Shown here: in pieces, positions 26,759 through 35,274 of the stretch
Layout of the letters: every line of letters begins with the position of its first letter
Position numbering within the stretch: position 1 is the first letter of the stretch
Assembly (NCBI RefSeq): GCF_005780165.1
Contig: NZ_VAUV01000020.1
Span: 1 to 64,000, forward strand
Source: Phragmitibacter flavus
GTDB taxonomy: Bacteria > Verrucomicrobiota > Verrucomicrobiia > Verrucomicrobiales > Verrucomicrobiaceae
Length of the DNA: 64,000 nucleotides
Direction of reading: 5' to 3'
Made by a program: the position numbers and the translations under genes
Notes under the pieces: model-generated
Database searches by the model: none
Told to the model about the DNA's origin: nothing
Seen by the model: the letters and a program-made list of their open reading frames with translations, nothing else

Positions 26759-28075
26759 ATGTCGGCGGAAAAAAGATCCGAGCACTTCTGGCAGATGGCT
26801 TCAAGGCGTCTGGCTCGGCGCATCAATTTCGGCTGGTGGCTGGACCGCTGGACGGGATGGGTGTTGGGATCGGCGTTGGTGGGGGTGGTGGCGTTGTTGC
26901 TGGCACGGTGGTTGATGCTGGTGGAGGTGCGTTGGGTTTGGATGGGGATTGGGGCGCTGATGTTCGCAGGGGTGATGGTGGCGTGGGGGATGGAGAGGCG
27001 TCGTTTTGAGAGTGCGGTGATGGCGCGGGTGAGGCTGGAGGATGCGTTGGGGATGAGGTCGAGGTTGAGTGCGGCGGCGGCGGGGGTGGGGGAATGGCCG
27101 GAACCGAGGGAGGGGTTGGAGTTTCCGGTGAGGTGGCGCTGGCATCGGCCAGTGGGAGTGATTTTGTTCAGTGGATTGATGTTGTGGGTGGCGGTGCTGG
27201 TGCCGATTTCAGCGCGGGAGGTGGTCGAGAAGCGGGTGATCGAAAAGCCGACGGCGGTGAAGGAGGTGGAGCAGTGGATGGCGGAGATTCGCAAGGAGGA
27301 GGCGGTGCAGGAGGAGTCGGTGGAAGAGGTGGAGAAGAAGGTGGCGGATTTGTTGAAGCGTCCGGCGGAGAACTGGTATGAGCATGGGAGCCTTGAGGCG
27401 GCGGGGAATTTGAAGGAGCAAACGGGCGAGATGTTGCGCGAGTTGGCGCAGAATCTGGCAGATGCGGAGCAGGCGGCGAGTGCGTTGCAGTCGGCAGGGG
27501 CGGGATTGCCGCAGGCGGCGAAGGATGCTTTGGCGGAGAAGATGAAGGAGGCGGCGCAGGGGATGATGGCGGGCGGGATGAAGCCGAATGAGCAGTTACT
27601 TAAGCAGTTGCAGCAGATGGGGGCGGAGGGGTTGCAAAATTTGAGCGATCAGCAGTTGAAGGATTTGGCACAGCAGTTGCAGAAAAATTCGGAGGCCTTG
27701 CAGGAGGCATTAAAAAATGCGCCGCAGTTGGAGCTGGCGATGTGTCAGGGAAAAGGGCCCGGAGAGGGTGAAGAGGAAGGGCCGGGTCGGGGTGGAATTG
27801 ATCGGGGGCCGGGTGAAGCGCCGCTGTCACTGGAGAGCGAGGAGACGAATTTGAATACGAAGGCGATGGAACGTTTGCAGGCCGAGCTGGATGTGAGCCG
27901 ATTGGCTCCGGGAGATATGATGGGGACGACGGATGGGAAACATCACGTGGATGAGACGAAAACGGGAACGCAACAGGGTGGGGTGATCGAGAGTGCAGGG
28001 GACGGCGGGGCGGCGGTATGGCAGAACTCGTTGCTCCCGGATGAACGCGAAACTTTACGGAGGTATTTTAAGTGA
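26759..28075 (+). CDS. Membrane protein with long coiled coil, first gene of the MoxR/VWA cluster
   Basis: Two hydrophobic segments occur at about residues 36-80 (VLGSALVGVVALLLARWLM; GIGALMFAGVMVAWG) and a third near 130-150 (GVILFSGLMLWVAVLVP), followed by about 180 residues of Glu/Gln/Ala-rich sequence predicted as coiled coil or extended helix (LKQLQQMGAEGLQNL-like heptads). A conserved-looking tail RETLRRYFK ends the protein; similar tails occur in DUF4175-like proteins of MoxR clusters. Its function is unknown; a scaffold for the neighbouring AAA and VWA proteins is plausible. It is separated from moxR by a strong hairpin. Confidence 0.6.
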   Translation: MSAEKRSEHFWQMASRRLARRINFGWWLDRWTGWVLGSALVGVVALLLARWLMLVEVRWVWMGIGALMFAGVMVAWGMERRRFESAVMARVRLEDALGMRSRLSAAAAGVGEWPEPREGLEFPVRWRWHRPVGVILFSGLMLWVAVLVPISAREVVEKRVIEKPTAVKEVEQWMAEIRKEEAVQEESVEEVEKKVADLLKRPAENWYEHGSLEAAGNLKEQTGEMLRELAQNLADAEQAASALQSAGAGLPQAAKDALAEKMKEAAQGMMAGGMKPNEQLLKQLQQMGAEGLQNLSDQQLKDLAQQLQKNSEALQEALKNAPQLELAMCQGKGPGEGEEEGPGRGGIDRGPGEAPLSLESEETNLNTKAMERLQAELDVSRLAPGDMMGTTDGKHHVDETKTGTQQGGVIESAGDGGAAVWQNSLLPDERETLRRYFK

Positions 28076-28077
28076 AT

Positions 28078-28147
28078 GTAGAAGGGCCGTCCCGGCCCTT
28101 GGTGGATGACTGAATGCAAGGCTCGGGACGAGCCTTCTACTTTTTTT
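28078..28147. terminator. Imperfect inverted repeat with T-run (terminator or REP-like element)
   Basis: Arms 28078-28100 and 28118-28140 pair over 23 bp with four mismatches (GTAGAAGG...CCTTCTAC) around a 17-bp loop, followed by seven T. The shape is that of a rho-independent terminator, which would separate the first gene from moxR. A half-copy of the right arm recurs at 39597-39619, so it may instead be a dispersed palindromic repeat used as terminator. Confidence 0.5.
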
Positions 28148-28157
28148 AGAAGATGAT

Positions 28158-29183
28158 ATGACGAATAATATGATTTCACTTACAGAGGCAGAACTTACTC
28201 ATGCGGCAGAAAGTGTGGGCAAGTTGCGGACCGCGTTGCAGTCGGTGTTGTTTGGTCAGGAGGTTTTGATTGAGCATGTGCTGATTGGGTTGCTGGCCAA
28301 GGGACATATTCTGTTGGAGGGGCTGCCGGGGTTGGGGAAGACGGAGTTGGTGAAGGGGCTTGCGAAAGCGCTGGGATTGGAGGCGAAGCGCTTGCAGTTT
28401 ACGCCGGATCTTTTGCCGGGGGATATTACGGGGAATCCGATGCTGCAGGAGACGGCGGAGGGACGGAGGTTTGTGTTTCAACCGGGGCCGATTTTTGCGA
28501 ATCTGGTGTTGGCAGATGAGATCAACCGGGCGTCGCCAAAGACGCAGTCGGCGTTGTTGGAGGCGATGCAGGAGCGGAGGGTGACGGTGATGGGAGAGGG
28601 GCATAGGTTGCCAAATCCGTTTTTTGTTTTGGCGACGCAGAATCCGATTGAGTTGGAGGGGACTTATCCGCTGCCGGAGGCGCAGTTGGACCGGTTTTTG
28701 TTTAAGCTGGAGGTGAAGGTGAATGATGCGGCGACGTTGGAGAAGATTGTATTGCATCGCGAGATCGGAGTGGAGCCGGAGGTGGCGGAGGTGATGGATG
28801 CGGGGGCGTTGAATTTGTTGCTGGATCAGGTCAGGCGGATTTTTATGCCGCAACCGGTGGCGAATTTCATTGCACGGTTGGTGCAGGCGACTCATCCGGG
28901 GGAGCCGCATGCGGCGGGGGTGAAGTATGGGGCGAGTCCGCGGGCGGCGCTGGCGATGGCGGCGGCGGCGAAGGCGCGCGCTTTGATGGGACAGCGGTTG
29001 AATGCGAGTTTTGAGGATGTGCGGGCGGTGGCGCATGCGGTGTTGCGGCACCGCTTGTTATTGGATTATGGCGCGAAGCTAGAAGGGTTGACCACGGATC
29101 TTTTGGTGACGCGATTGCTGGAGGCGGTGCCGGCGCAGGACAAGCCATTGCCGACGAGTTTGGCGGCGGCGAAGCTGGGATGA
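28158..29183 (+). CDS. MoxR-family AAA+ ATPase
   Basis: The 341-residue protein has Walker A GLPGLGKT (about residues 52-59), Walker B LVLADEINRASPKTQSALLE with the DE pair, and the MoxR insert region around MQERRVTV, all typical of MoxR/RavA-type ATPases. These act as chaperones that assemble or activate protein complexes and metalloenzymes, usually together with VWA-domain partners (MIDAS). Here two VWA proteins and a DUF58 protein follow in the same cluster. A second ATG, four codons in, is possible. The stop is followed at once by a purine-rich repeat string. Confidence 0.93.
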   Translation: MTNNMISLTEAELTHAAESVGKLRTALQSVLFGQEVLIEHVLIGLLAKGHILLEGLPGLGKTELVKGLAKALGLEAKRLQFTPDLLPGDITGNPMLQETAEGRRFVFQPGPIFANLVLADEINRASPKTQSALLEAMQERRVTVMGEGHRLPNPFFVLATQNPIELEGTYPLPEAQLDRFLFKLEVKVNDAATLEKIVLHREIGVEPEVAEVMDAGALNLLLDQVRRIFMPQPVANFIARLVQATHPGEPHAAGVKYGASPRAALAMAAAAKARALMGQRLNASFEDVRAVAHAVLRHRLLLDYGAKLEGLTTDLLVTRLLEAVPAQDKPLPTSLAAAKLG

Positions 29184-29217
29184 AGAAAGGCTAAAGGATA
29201 AGGGATAAAGGATAAAT
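29184..29217 (+). repeat. Purine-rich GGCTAAA/GGATAAG repeat string
   Basis: AGAAAGGCTAAAGGATAAGG continues with GATAAAGGATAAAT directly after the moxR stop; third string of the family. Confidence 0.65.
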
Positions 29218-29220
29218 TTT

Positions 29221-29252
29221 TGACCACCGATGAACACAGATAGACACAGATG
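29221..29252 (+). repeat. CACAGAT heptamer repeat
   Basis: GACCACCGATGAACACAGAT is followed by AGACACAGATGG. This degenerate CACAGAT repeat is known in the same style from many bacterial genomes. Here it supplies an ATG that opens the next reading frame as MNTDRHRW, which is repeat-derived sequence and probably not real protein. Confidence 0.65.
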
Positions 29253-29271
29253 GGTGAAGGTTGTGGAGCTG

Positions 29272-30993
29272 ATGGTGGGTTTCTGGCTCGCGGCGGGTGG
29301 GCTGATGGCGGGTTCGGTGATGAAGCCGGACATTGATCCGAAGAGCGGGATCGATATGGAATTGGAGAGCTGGCTGGAGAGGTGTCCACAGGCAGGGATG
29401 GTGCCGGTGACTTGGAAGGTGAGCAATGCGACGAGGGTGCCATTGACCTGGCAGCTGGATTTTTCGAGCGGGAATGGATATGGGTCGTCGGCGGTGAGGA
29501 ACAGCAGTTACTCAATAACCGTGCAGGCGGGTCAGAAGGGAGAGTTGACTTTGTATGTGCCGGTGACGCAGATGATGTCGGGATATTATGGAGGTCGTGA
29601 TTTGGAATGGAAGGTGACGGGACATGGCGTGCGTGGAAGTGGATCGCTCGATTCTATTGGGCATTCTTCGTCGGGAACCCAGTATGTGGGGTTGAGTGAG
29701 GGGGCGGTGGGCACGGGAGGGTGGAATGCTCTCGACACAGAGTTGGGAAGTGGATCGAGCGCGAAGGAGTTGCGCGGAACGGAGTTGGACATGCGCAAGG
29801 CACCCGAGGACTGGAGGGGATACACGGGGCTGGCACAACTATGGATGACGGAGGGGGAATGGCTGGCGATGAGTGAGGTGGCGCGGGCGGCGGTGCAGGA
29901 TTGGGTGGGGTTTGGGGGACGGATGTTTGTGTTGGTGGAGGATTTGGGAATTGAACGCGTGGCGGCTTTGGGGTTGCCGCCGATGATCGGGGAGGGGCAT
30001 CCGATGGGAGCAGGTTGGGTGCGCAGGGTGGAGTGGGATGGGAAGGTTTTGCCGGTGAAGGAGGTGGCGAAATGGGTGCGAGAGGAGCATGAGGATCTTA
30101 ACCGGGTGTTGGTGAAGTATGATGATCGCTGGACGCTGGTGAAACAGATGGGACGTTTGAATCTGAACACGCCGCTGGTGTTTGGTTTTATGGTGGTGTT
30201 TGGGTTGTTGGTGGGACCGGTGAATTTGTTTTGGTTCGCAGGAGCGGGTCGCAGAAGCCGATTGTTTTGGACAACGCCGCTGCTGTCGATTGCAGGCAGT
30301 TTGGTCTTGATGGTGTTGATGATTGTGCAGGATGGATTTGGAGGAACGGGGGTGCGTCAGGTGCTGGTGATGCTACAGCCGGAGAGCAAACGAATGGGGG
30401 TGGTGCAAGAGCAGGCGAGCAAGACGGGGGTGTTGGTGGGGAGTGCTTTTGCAAAGGGTGAGCCGATGATGTTGACGCCGTTGAATGTCGAGCGTTCAAG
30501 ATCGTCTTCGCAGATGAAGGATGAGTTTGAGGAGACGAATCAGTCGGCAAGCGGATCGTGGTTTGCCAGCCGGTCCATTCAGGCGCAGCTGATGATGTCG
30601 GTGCGACCAACGCGGGCCGCGGTGGAATTTTTTGCGTCAGCGGAACCGGGCGGAGCGCCTGAGGTGTTGTCGAGTGTGGGGGTGGCGTTGGATGAGGTGT
30701 ATGTAAGGGATATGAAGGGGGCGGTGTGGAAGGTGTCGGATCTGGGCACCGGTGAGCGCAGGAGGATGGAGGCTTCGTCGTTGAAGGAGTTGCTGGAATG
30801 GATGGAGAAGGAGATGGAGGTGCAGGCTGGGCCGACCATGAAAGCGATGCTGGAGGGATTGAGGTCGCGCGAGGGGTTTGTTTTTGCGGTGGCAGATGAG
30901 ACGGGGGATCTGGCGATGGAGAGTTTGGATTCGATTCGCTGGGAGGGCAGCCGGTTGCTGGTGGTGGGGCCAGTTCAAAAGGATGAAGGCTAA
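29272..30993 (+). CDS. Two-helix membrane protein of the MoxR/VWA cluster
   Basis: A start at 29272 gives a good signal (MVGFWLAAGGLMAG); the upstream ATG at 29230 lies inside the CACAGAT repeat and is disfavoured. A large extracytoplasmic region of about 290 residues precedes two transmembrane helices (LVFGFMVVFGLLVGPVNLFW and LLSIAGSLVLMVLMIV) joined by a short loop GAGRRSRLFWTTP. This GPVN...R...W..P arrangement recurs in membrane proteins of MoxR and VWA clusters. Another 200 residues follow. Function is unknown; its position between moxR and the ABC genes suggests a shared envelope complex. The stop codon TAA lies inside the next repeat string. Confidence 0.6.
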   Translation: MVGFWLAAGGLMAGSVMKPDIDPKSGIDMELESWLERCPQAGMVPVTWKVSNATRVPLTWQLDFSSGNGYGSSAVRNSSYSITVQAGQKGELTLYVPVTQMMSGYYGGRDLEWKVTGHGVRGSGSLDSIGHSSSGTQYVGLSEGAVGTGGWNALDTELGSGSSAKELRGTELDMRKAPEDWRGYTGLAQLWMTEGEWLAMSEVARAAVQDWVGFGGRMFVLVEDLGIERVAALGLPPMIGEGHPMGAGWVRRVEWDGKVLPVKEVAKWVREEHEDLNRVLVKYDDRWTLVKQMGRLNLNTPLVFGFMVVFGLLVGPVNLFWFAGAGRRSRLFWTTPLLSIAGSLVLMVLMIVQDGFGGTGVRQVLVMLQPESKRMGVVQEQASKTGVLVGSAFAKGEPMMLTPLNVERSRSSSQMKDEFEETNQSASGSWFASRSIQAQLMMSVRPTRAAVEFFASAEPGGAPEVLSSVGVALDEVYVRDMKGAVWKVSDLGTGERRRMEASSLKELLEWMEKEMEVQAGPTMKAMLEGLRSREGFVFAVADETGDLAMESLDSIRWEGSRLLVVGPVQKDEG

Positions 30994-31032
30994 AGGATGA
31001 GGGATGAATTTGAGATCTGAGATTTAAAATTT
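30979..31032 (+). repeat. GGCTAAA/GGATGAG string followed by GAGATCTGAGATT
   Basis: AGGATGAAGGCTAAAGGATG and AGGGATGAATTT are followed by GAGATCTGAGATTTAAAATT before the ABC ATPase start. The gene upstream ends on the TAA of GGCTAAA. A matching GAGATTTGAGATTTGAAG stretch lies before the BatA-like gene. Confidence 0.6.
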
Positions 31033-32028
31033 ATGATGATGAACGAACCGCCGCCGTTGCCGAAGGCTTTGGTTGAAGTGCGTGATGTGGATCGCGTGTT
31101 TGAGAATGTGCATGCGGTGAGGGGGTTGTCGTTTGAGATACAGCGTGGTCAGGTGGTGGGTTTTATTGGGGCGAACGGGGCGGGCAAGACGACAACGATG
31201 CGGATGATGGCGACGTTGGATCTGCCGACGCGCGGTCGCATTTTCATCAATGGCGAGGATGTGGTGCAGGAGCCGGAGAAGGTGCGGCGGTTGATTGGCT
31301 GGATGCCGGACAACTACGGGACTTACAGTTACATGACGGTCTTTGAGTATCTGGATTTTTTCGCCAGATCTTATGGCTTTAAAAAAGCGGAGCGCACGGC
31401 GCGAGTAAAGGAGGTGATGGATTTTGCGGATTTGACGGTGCTGGCGGATCGTCCGATGGACAAGCTGAGCAAGGGGATGGGGCAGCGGCTTTGTTTTGGA
31501 AGGATGTTGTTGCCGGATCCAGAGTTGTTGATTTTGGATGAGCCGGCGGCGGGGTTGGATCCGAAGGCGCGGTTGGAGTTCAAAAATCTGGTGAGGTTGC
31601 TGGCGCAGCGCGGGAAGACCTTGTTTATCAGCAGTCACATTCTAAGTGAGCTTGGGGAGATGTGCGACACGCTGTTGTTCATTGATGGGGGCAAGCTGGT
31701 GTATCATGGGGCATCAGAGACGCTGAAGCGTGGCAATGGGACGGATGTGCATGGGGCGCTGCAGTTTGTGGTGGATGTGACGGTGCTGGGATCGTCGGAA
31801 GGGTTGAAGGAATGGGCGGCTTTGAATGAGGGTTGGAGTTTCGTGGAGGAGAGGCGTGGGGGTGTCCGGTTGGCGCTTGCGAGCGATGACGAAATGAGGC
31901 TTGCGGCGGGTTTGCGCAAAATGGGTTTGGGTGGAATCAGCGTAGTAGAATTTCGGCGCGAAGAACGAAGATTGGAGGATGCGTTTGTAGAGATGTTGAG
32001 GAAGGAAGGAGTGAAACCAAAGGAGTGA
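31033..32028 (+). CDS. ABC transporter ATP-binding protein (ABC-2 exporter type)
   Basis: The 331-residue protein has Walker A GANGAGKTTT (about residues 47-56), a signature LSKGMGQRLCFGR (about 146) in place of LSGGQ, and Walker B LLILDEPAAGLDP. The order and the extra 90-residue C-terminal extension match CcmA/GldA-type ATPases of ABC-2 exporters. The two following membrane genes are its probable permeases, separated by 10-bp gaps. The exported substrate is unknown. The placement inside a MoxR/DUF58/VWA cluster is the noteworthy point. Confidence 0.93.
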   Translation: MMMNEPPPLPKALVEVRDVDRVFENVHAVRGLSFEIQRGQVVGFIGANGAGKTTTMRMMATLDLPTRGRIFINGEDVVQEPEKVRRLIGWMPDNYGTYSYMTVFEYLDFFARSYGFKKAERTARVKEVMDFADLTVLADRPMDKLSKGMGQRLCFGRMLLPDPELLILDEPAAGLDPKARLEFKNLVRLLAQRGKTLFISSHILSELGEMCDTLLFIDGGKLVYHGASETLKRGNGTDVHGALQFVVDVTVLGSSEGLKEWAALNEGWSFVEERRGGVRLALASDDEMRLAAGLRKMGLGGISVVEFRREERRLEDAFVEMLRKEGVKPKE

Positions 32029-32038
32029 CCTGAAGTGC

Positions 32039-32788
32039 ATGAGAAAGTCGGAAACAGCGTCAACGGCAGTTCGTGGTGAAGACTTCGGGGATTGGTTGAG
32101 TCCGGTCCTGGTGAAGGAATTTCGTCAGGGGCTGCGAGGACACTGGTTTGCGTGGGTGTTTGTGTGGGTGAGCCTCAGTATGGCATTTTTGGTGGGCTTT
32201 AGAGGGTTGGTGGGGGAGGAGATGCGGGCAAGACTTGACTGGGCTTACTGGCTGAATATGGGCCTGGTTTTGCACGGAGCTCCCTTGGTGAAAGGGATGC
32301 TGGCGATCGATGAGGATCTGGATGAATCCCGGTTGCCGTTGTTGAGGATGGCGGGGTATTCGGCCGATTGGCTGTTAGGTTGCAAGTGGGTGTCGATGAT
32401 GGTTCAGGCCGTTCTATTGGGTTCTGCGATGCTGCCCTACGCATTGGCGCGGTATTACACGGGTGGGGTGGATTTGGTGAAAGAGTTGATGATGATGGGT
32501 TGGATGGTTTTCGGGGTGGCCGCAGTTGCAGGAGTCGCGAATTGGATGATGACGATGACAGTCAGTGGTCGAGTGGTCATGGGGGTATTGCTGCTGATTT
32601 TTGTGCCCTTGTTTGAGGGCTTGCTCATGCTGACAGTAAATGCGTTGATGGCGGGGACAGGAGGCGGGGCGGGACTTTGGGAGTTTCTGGCGTATGTGGC
32701 AATGTGGTTGGTGGGAATTGGTGTGCTGTTTGTTTTTTGTATGTCGGTGGGGGCGGCGAAGTATGATTCGAATTTGAGAGTTAGTTAA
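32039..32788 (+). CDS. ABC-2-type permease subunit, short paralogue
   Basis: The 249-residue protein begins with EDFGDWLSPVLVKEFRQGLR, then a hydrophobic segment (FAWVFVWVSLSMAFLVGF) and about six membrane spans in total. The DWLSPxLVKExRQGL start is shared with the next gene, so the two are diverged paralogues and probably form the heterodimeric channel served by the ATPase at 31033. No motif indicates the cargo. Confidence 0.75.
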   Translation: MRKSETASTAVRGEDFGDWLSPVLVKEFRQGLRGHWFAWVFVWVSLSMAFLVGFRGLVGEEMRARLDWAYWLNMGLVLHGAPLVKGMLAIDEDLDESRLPLLRMAGYSADWLLGCKWVSMMVQAVLLGSAMLPYALARYYTGGVDLVKELMMMGWMVFGVAAVAGVANWMMTMTVSGRVVMGVLLLIFVPLFEGLLMLTVNALMAGTGGGAGLWEFLAYVAMWLVGIGVLFVFCMSVGAAKYDSNLRVS

Positions 32789-32798
32789 ATTTCTGTTT

Positions 32799-34334
32799 AT
32801 GAGCACTTTGACCATATCCACATTCAAGCCGATGGCGGCTGGGAGTGACTTCGCCGACTGGCTGAGTCCGATCCTGGTGAAGGAGTTGCGGCAGGGGTTG
32901 AAGACGCGGATGTTTGTGTCGGTGTTCATCTTGTTGCAGGCGGTAATGATCATCATTGTGGGCTTGCAGTTGTTGAGCATGGCAAGGGGGGCGGGGCGGT
33001 CGCAGATGCAGGAGTTTGACTGGTTCTTTTGGGCGGTGATCTGGGTGCCTTTGTTGGTGGTGATGCCAGCGCGGGGGTTGGCGGCGGTGAGTTCGGAATT
33101 GAAGGCGAACACGCTGGATCTGGTGCAGTTGACGAAGTTGACGGCATTCCGGATTGTGTTGGGCAAGTGGGTGGCGCTGGTGGCGCAAACGTTGCTGCTG
33201 GTGGCGGCGGTGTTGCCTTACACGGTGTTGAGATATTTCTTTGGCCGGGTGGATGTGGTGATGGATTTAACGATGCTGTTGGGGATGGTGCAGGGGTCAC
33301 TGGTGTTGACGGCGATGGCGGTGATGCTCTCGAGCATGCATCTGGTGGTGCGGATTTTGGTGGTGCTGGCGGCGCTGCCGTTGAGCGCGGCTTTGGTGAG
33401 TGCGGTGGGGATGTTCATGACGTTTCGCACGGCGGGCAGTGGATTGGTGGGGGCGACGTCTGCGGGGGCAGGGGTGTGGATGTGGTTGTTCGGGATTTTG
33501 GGGACGGTGGTGACGGTGTATTTTTTGCTGGAGATGGCGGCGGGACGGATTGCACCGCTGGCGGAGAATCATTCGGGCAGGAGGCGGGCGGTGGCGCTGG
33601 GGTTGGTGCTGATTTTGCCGCTGATCATCTGGATGAATGATGATCCGAATATGGCGCTGGTGGGCCTGGTGTATTCGATGTTGCCGTTGTGGGCGTGGTC
33701 GGTGCTGGAGGCGTTGTGCGAGCGGACGGTGATGGTGCCGAGTCTTTATCGGCCATTCGCGCGGCGGGGATTTTGGGGTCGGCTGGCGGGCAGGGTGTTT
33801 TATCCGGGGTGGGCGTCGGGAGTGGTGTTCGTGGGTCTGATGATGGTGTTACTGGGGGGCATGATATTGATCGGTGATTACCTCCACAATGATCTCGATG
33901 GAGTTTGGTCGGATATTGATGAGTGGGGCGTGGCGGTTCCGTTGTTGATGACGTCGCTGGTGCTGCCGGTGCTGGTGATGAGGTTGTTTCCGCGCATGAA
34001 GCAGCCGGTGTGGGTATATCTTTTGGTGCAGGCGTTGTTTGTGCTGCTGTTCTTGGTGGCGTGGATCATTGCGGAGGTGCCGGGGGCGACAAGAGGAGAC
34101 AGGGATTCGGCGTATGTCTGGCTGGCTCCGTTTCCGTTCAGCGCGTTTCTGGGGTTGATGACGCGGAACTTTAGTTGGGATTTGGTGTCGGCTTACATGG
34201 TGGTGAGTTTGCCGGTTTGCGGGTTGGTTTGGATGGGATTGGGAGTGGTGATGTGGAAGGAGTTCCGGGTGATTCGCGGATTGGAACGTGAGTCGCTTGG
34301 CGATGTGGGGTCGGATTCGGGAACGAAGTCATGA
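32799..34334 (+). CDS. ABC-2-type permease subunit, long paralogue
   Basis: At 511 residues, it starts like its neighbour (SDFADWLSPILVKELRQGLK) but continues to about twelve membrane spans, twice the short paralogue. After about residue 250 comes a second membrane half (IILPLIIWMNDDPNMALV onward). The stop overlaps the DUF58 start (ATGA), implying translational coupling and one transcription unit with the regulatory or assembly genes downstream. Confidence 0.75.
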   Translation: MSTLTISTFKPMAAGSDFADWLSPILVKELRQGLKTRMFVSVFILLQAVMIIIVGLQLLSMARGAGRSQMQEFDWFFWAVIWVPLLVVMPARGLAAVSSELKANTLDLVQLTKLTAFRIVLGKWVALVAQTLLLVAAVLPYTVLRYFFGRVDVVMDLTMLLGMVQGSLVLTAMAVMLSSMHLVVRILVVLAALPLSAALVSAVGMFMTFRTAGSGLVGATSAGAGVWMWLFGILGTVVTVYFLLEMAAGRIAPLAENHSGRRRAVALGLVLILPLIIWMNDDPNMALVGLVYSMLPLWAWSVLEALCERTVMVPSLYRPFARRGFWGRLAGRVFYPGWASGVVFVGLMMVLLGGMILIGDYLHNDLDGVWSDIDEWGVAVPLLMTSLVLPVLVMRLFPRMKQPVWVYLLVQALFVLLFLVAWIIAEVPGATRGDRDSAYVWLAPFPFSAFLGLMTRNFSWDLVSAYMVVSLPVCGLVWMGLGVVMWKEFRVIRGLERESLGDVGSDSGTKS

Positions 34335-35221
34335 GCGAACTGGTGGACAAGGTTTTGTTGCGGGAGGTGCATCAGCGCATGAAGGCGGTGACGGGGGTGG
34401 CGCGTTTGCCGTTGGGGACAGGTCAGTGGAGCGGGGTGTCGGGAAGTGTGCTGGGACAGGGGACGGGGAGTTCGGTGGACTTTCATGATCAGCGTCCGTA
34501 TCTGCCGGGGGATGATCCGCGACATATCAACTGGCAGGCGTTTGCGCGGACGGGGAGTTATACGATGAAGTTATACCGGCAGGAGGTGACGCCTCGGGTG
34601 GATGTGTTGTTTGATGGGAGTGCGTCGATGTTTTTGACGGAGACGAAGGCGCGACGGAGCTGGGAGTTGCTGTTTTTTTGTGTGGAGAGCGGGTTGCGTC
34701 TGGGGGCCTCGGTGAAGGTGTGGGGGATGGGATCGAGAGGAGTGGAAGAGTGGCCGATGGAGCGATTGCTGGCTTATGAGGTGAAGGTGGAGGGGGTGGT
34801 GAAGGAGAAAGAGGATCGGGCGCGGGCGTTGATGGTTTCGGAGGCGCGGTTGCGGGCGGGGTCGTTGCGGGTGTGGATCAGTGATCTTTTGTTTGCGGAG
34901 GCTCCGGCGGGATTGGTGGCGGGGCTGACGAGGGAACGGGGTCGCGGGGTGGTTTTGGTGCCAACGTGTGTGGAGGAGGCGCATCCGGACTGGACGGGGA
35001 ACATCGAGTTCGATGATTGTGAGCGGGGATGGTTGGATCGGCGTCGGGTGGAGGGGGAGGTGATGGATCGATATTTGAAGGCTTATGCGCGGCATTTTGC
35101 GTTGTGGCGGGAGGAGTGCACGCGAAGGGGGACGAGCTTTGCGCGGGTGCCGTCGGAGGGAGAGTTTTTAAGTGCGTTGCGGGTGGAGGCGATGGTGGCA
35201 GGGGCGGTTTTGAAAGGATGA
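34331..35221 (+). CDS. DUF58 domain protein
   Basis: The 296-residue protein has the DUF58 signature DFHDQRPYLPGDDPRHINWQ followed by AFARTGSYTMKLYRQE and a VWA-like core starting RVDVLFDGSASMFLTE (a DxSxS MIDAS form). DUF58 proteins accompany MoxR ATPases and are thought to be their VWA-type partners. It overlaps the permease gene by 4 bp, so expression is coupled with the transporter. The stop (TGA) is inside AAAGGATGA, part of a repeat string. Confidence 0.92.
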   Translation: MSELVDKVLLREVHQRMKAVTGVARLPLGTGQWSGVSGSVLGQGTGSSVDFHDQRPYLPGDDPRHINWQAFARTGSYTMKLYRQEVTPRVDVLFDGSASMFLTETKARRSWELLFFCVESGLRLGASVKVWGMGSRGVEEWPMERLLAYEVKVEGVVKEKEDRARALMVSEARLRAGSLRVWISDLLFAEAPAGLVAGLTRERGRGVVLVPTCVEEAHPDWTGNIEFDDCERGWLDRRRVEGEVMDRYLKAYARHFALWREECTRRGTSFARVPSEGEFLSALRVEAMVAGAVLKG

Positions 35222-35274
35222 AGGATGAAGGATGAAGATGAAGGATGAATATGAGATTTGAGATTTGAAGATTG
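35212..35274 (+). repeat. GGATGAA repeat string with GAGATTTGAGATT
   Basis: Starting in the DUF58 stop, (A)AAGGATGAAGGATGAAGGAT continues through GAAGATGAAGGATGAATATG and GAGATTTGAGATTTGAAG to the next start. It is related to the string at 30979-31032, with GGATGAA as main unit. Confidence 0.6.
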
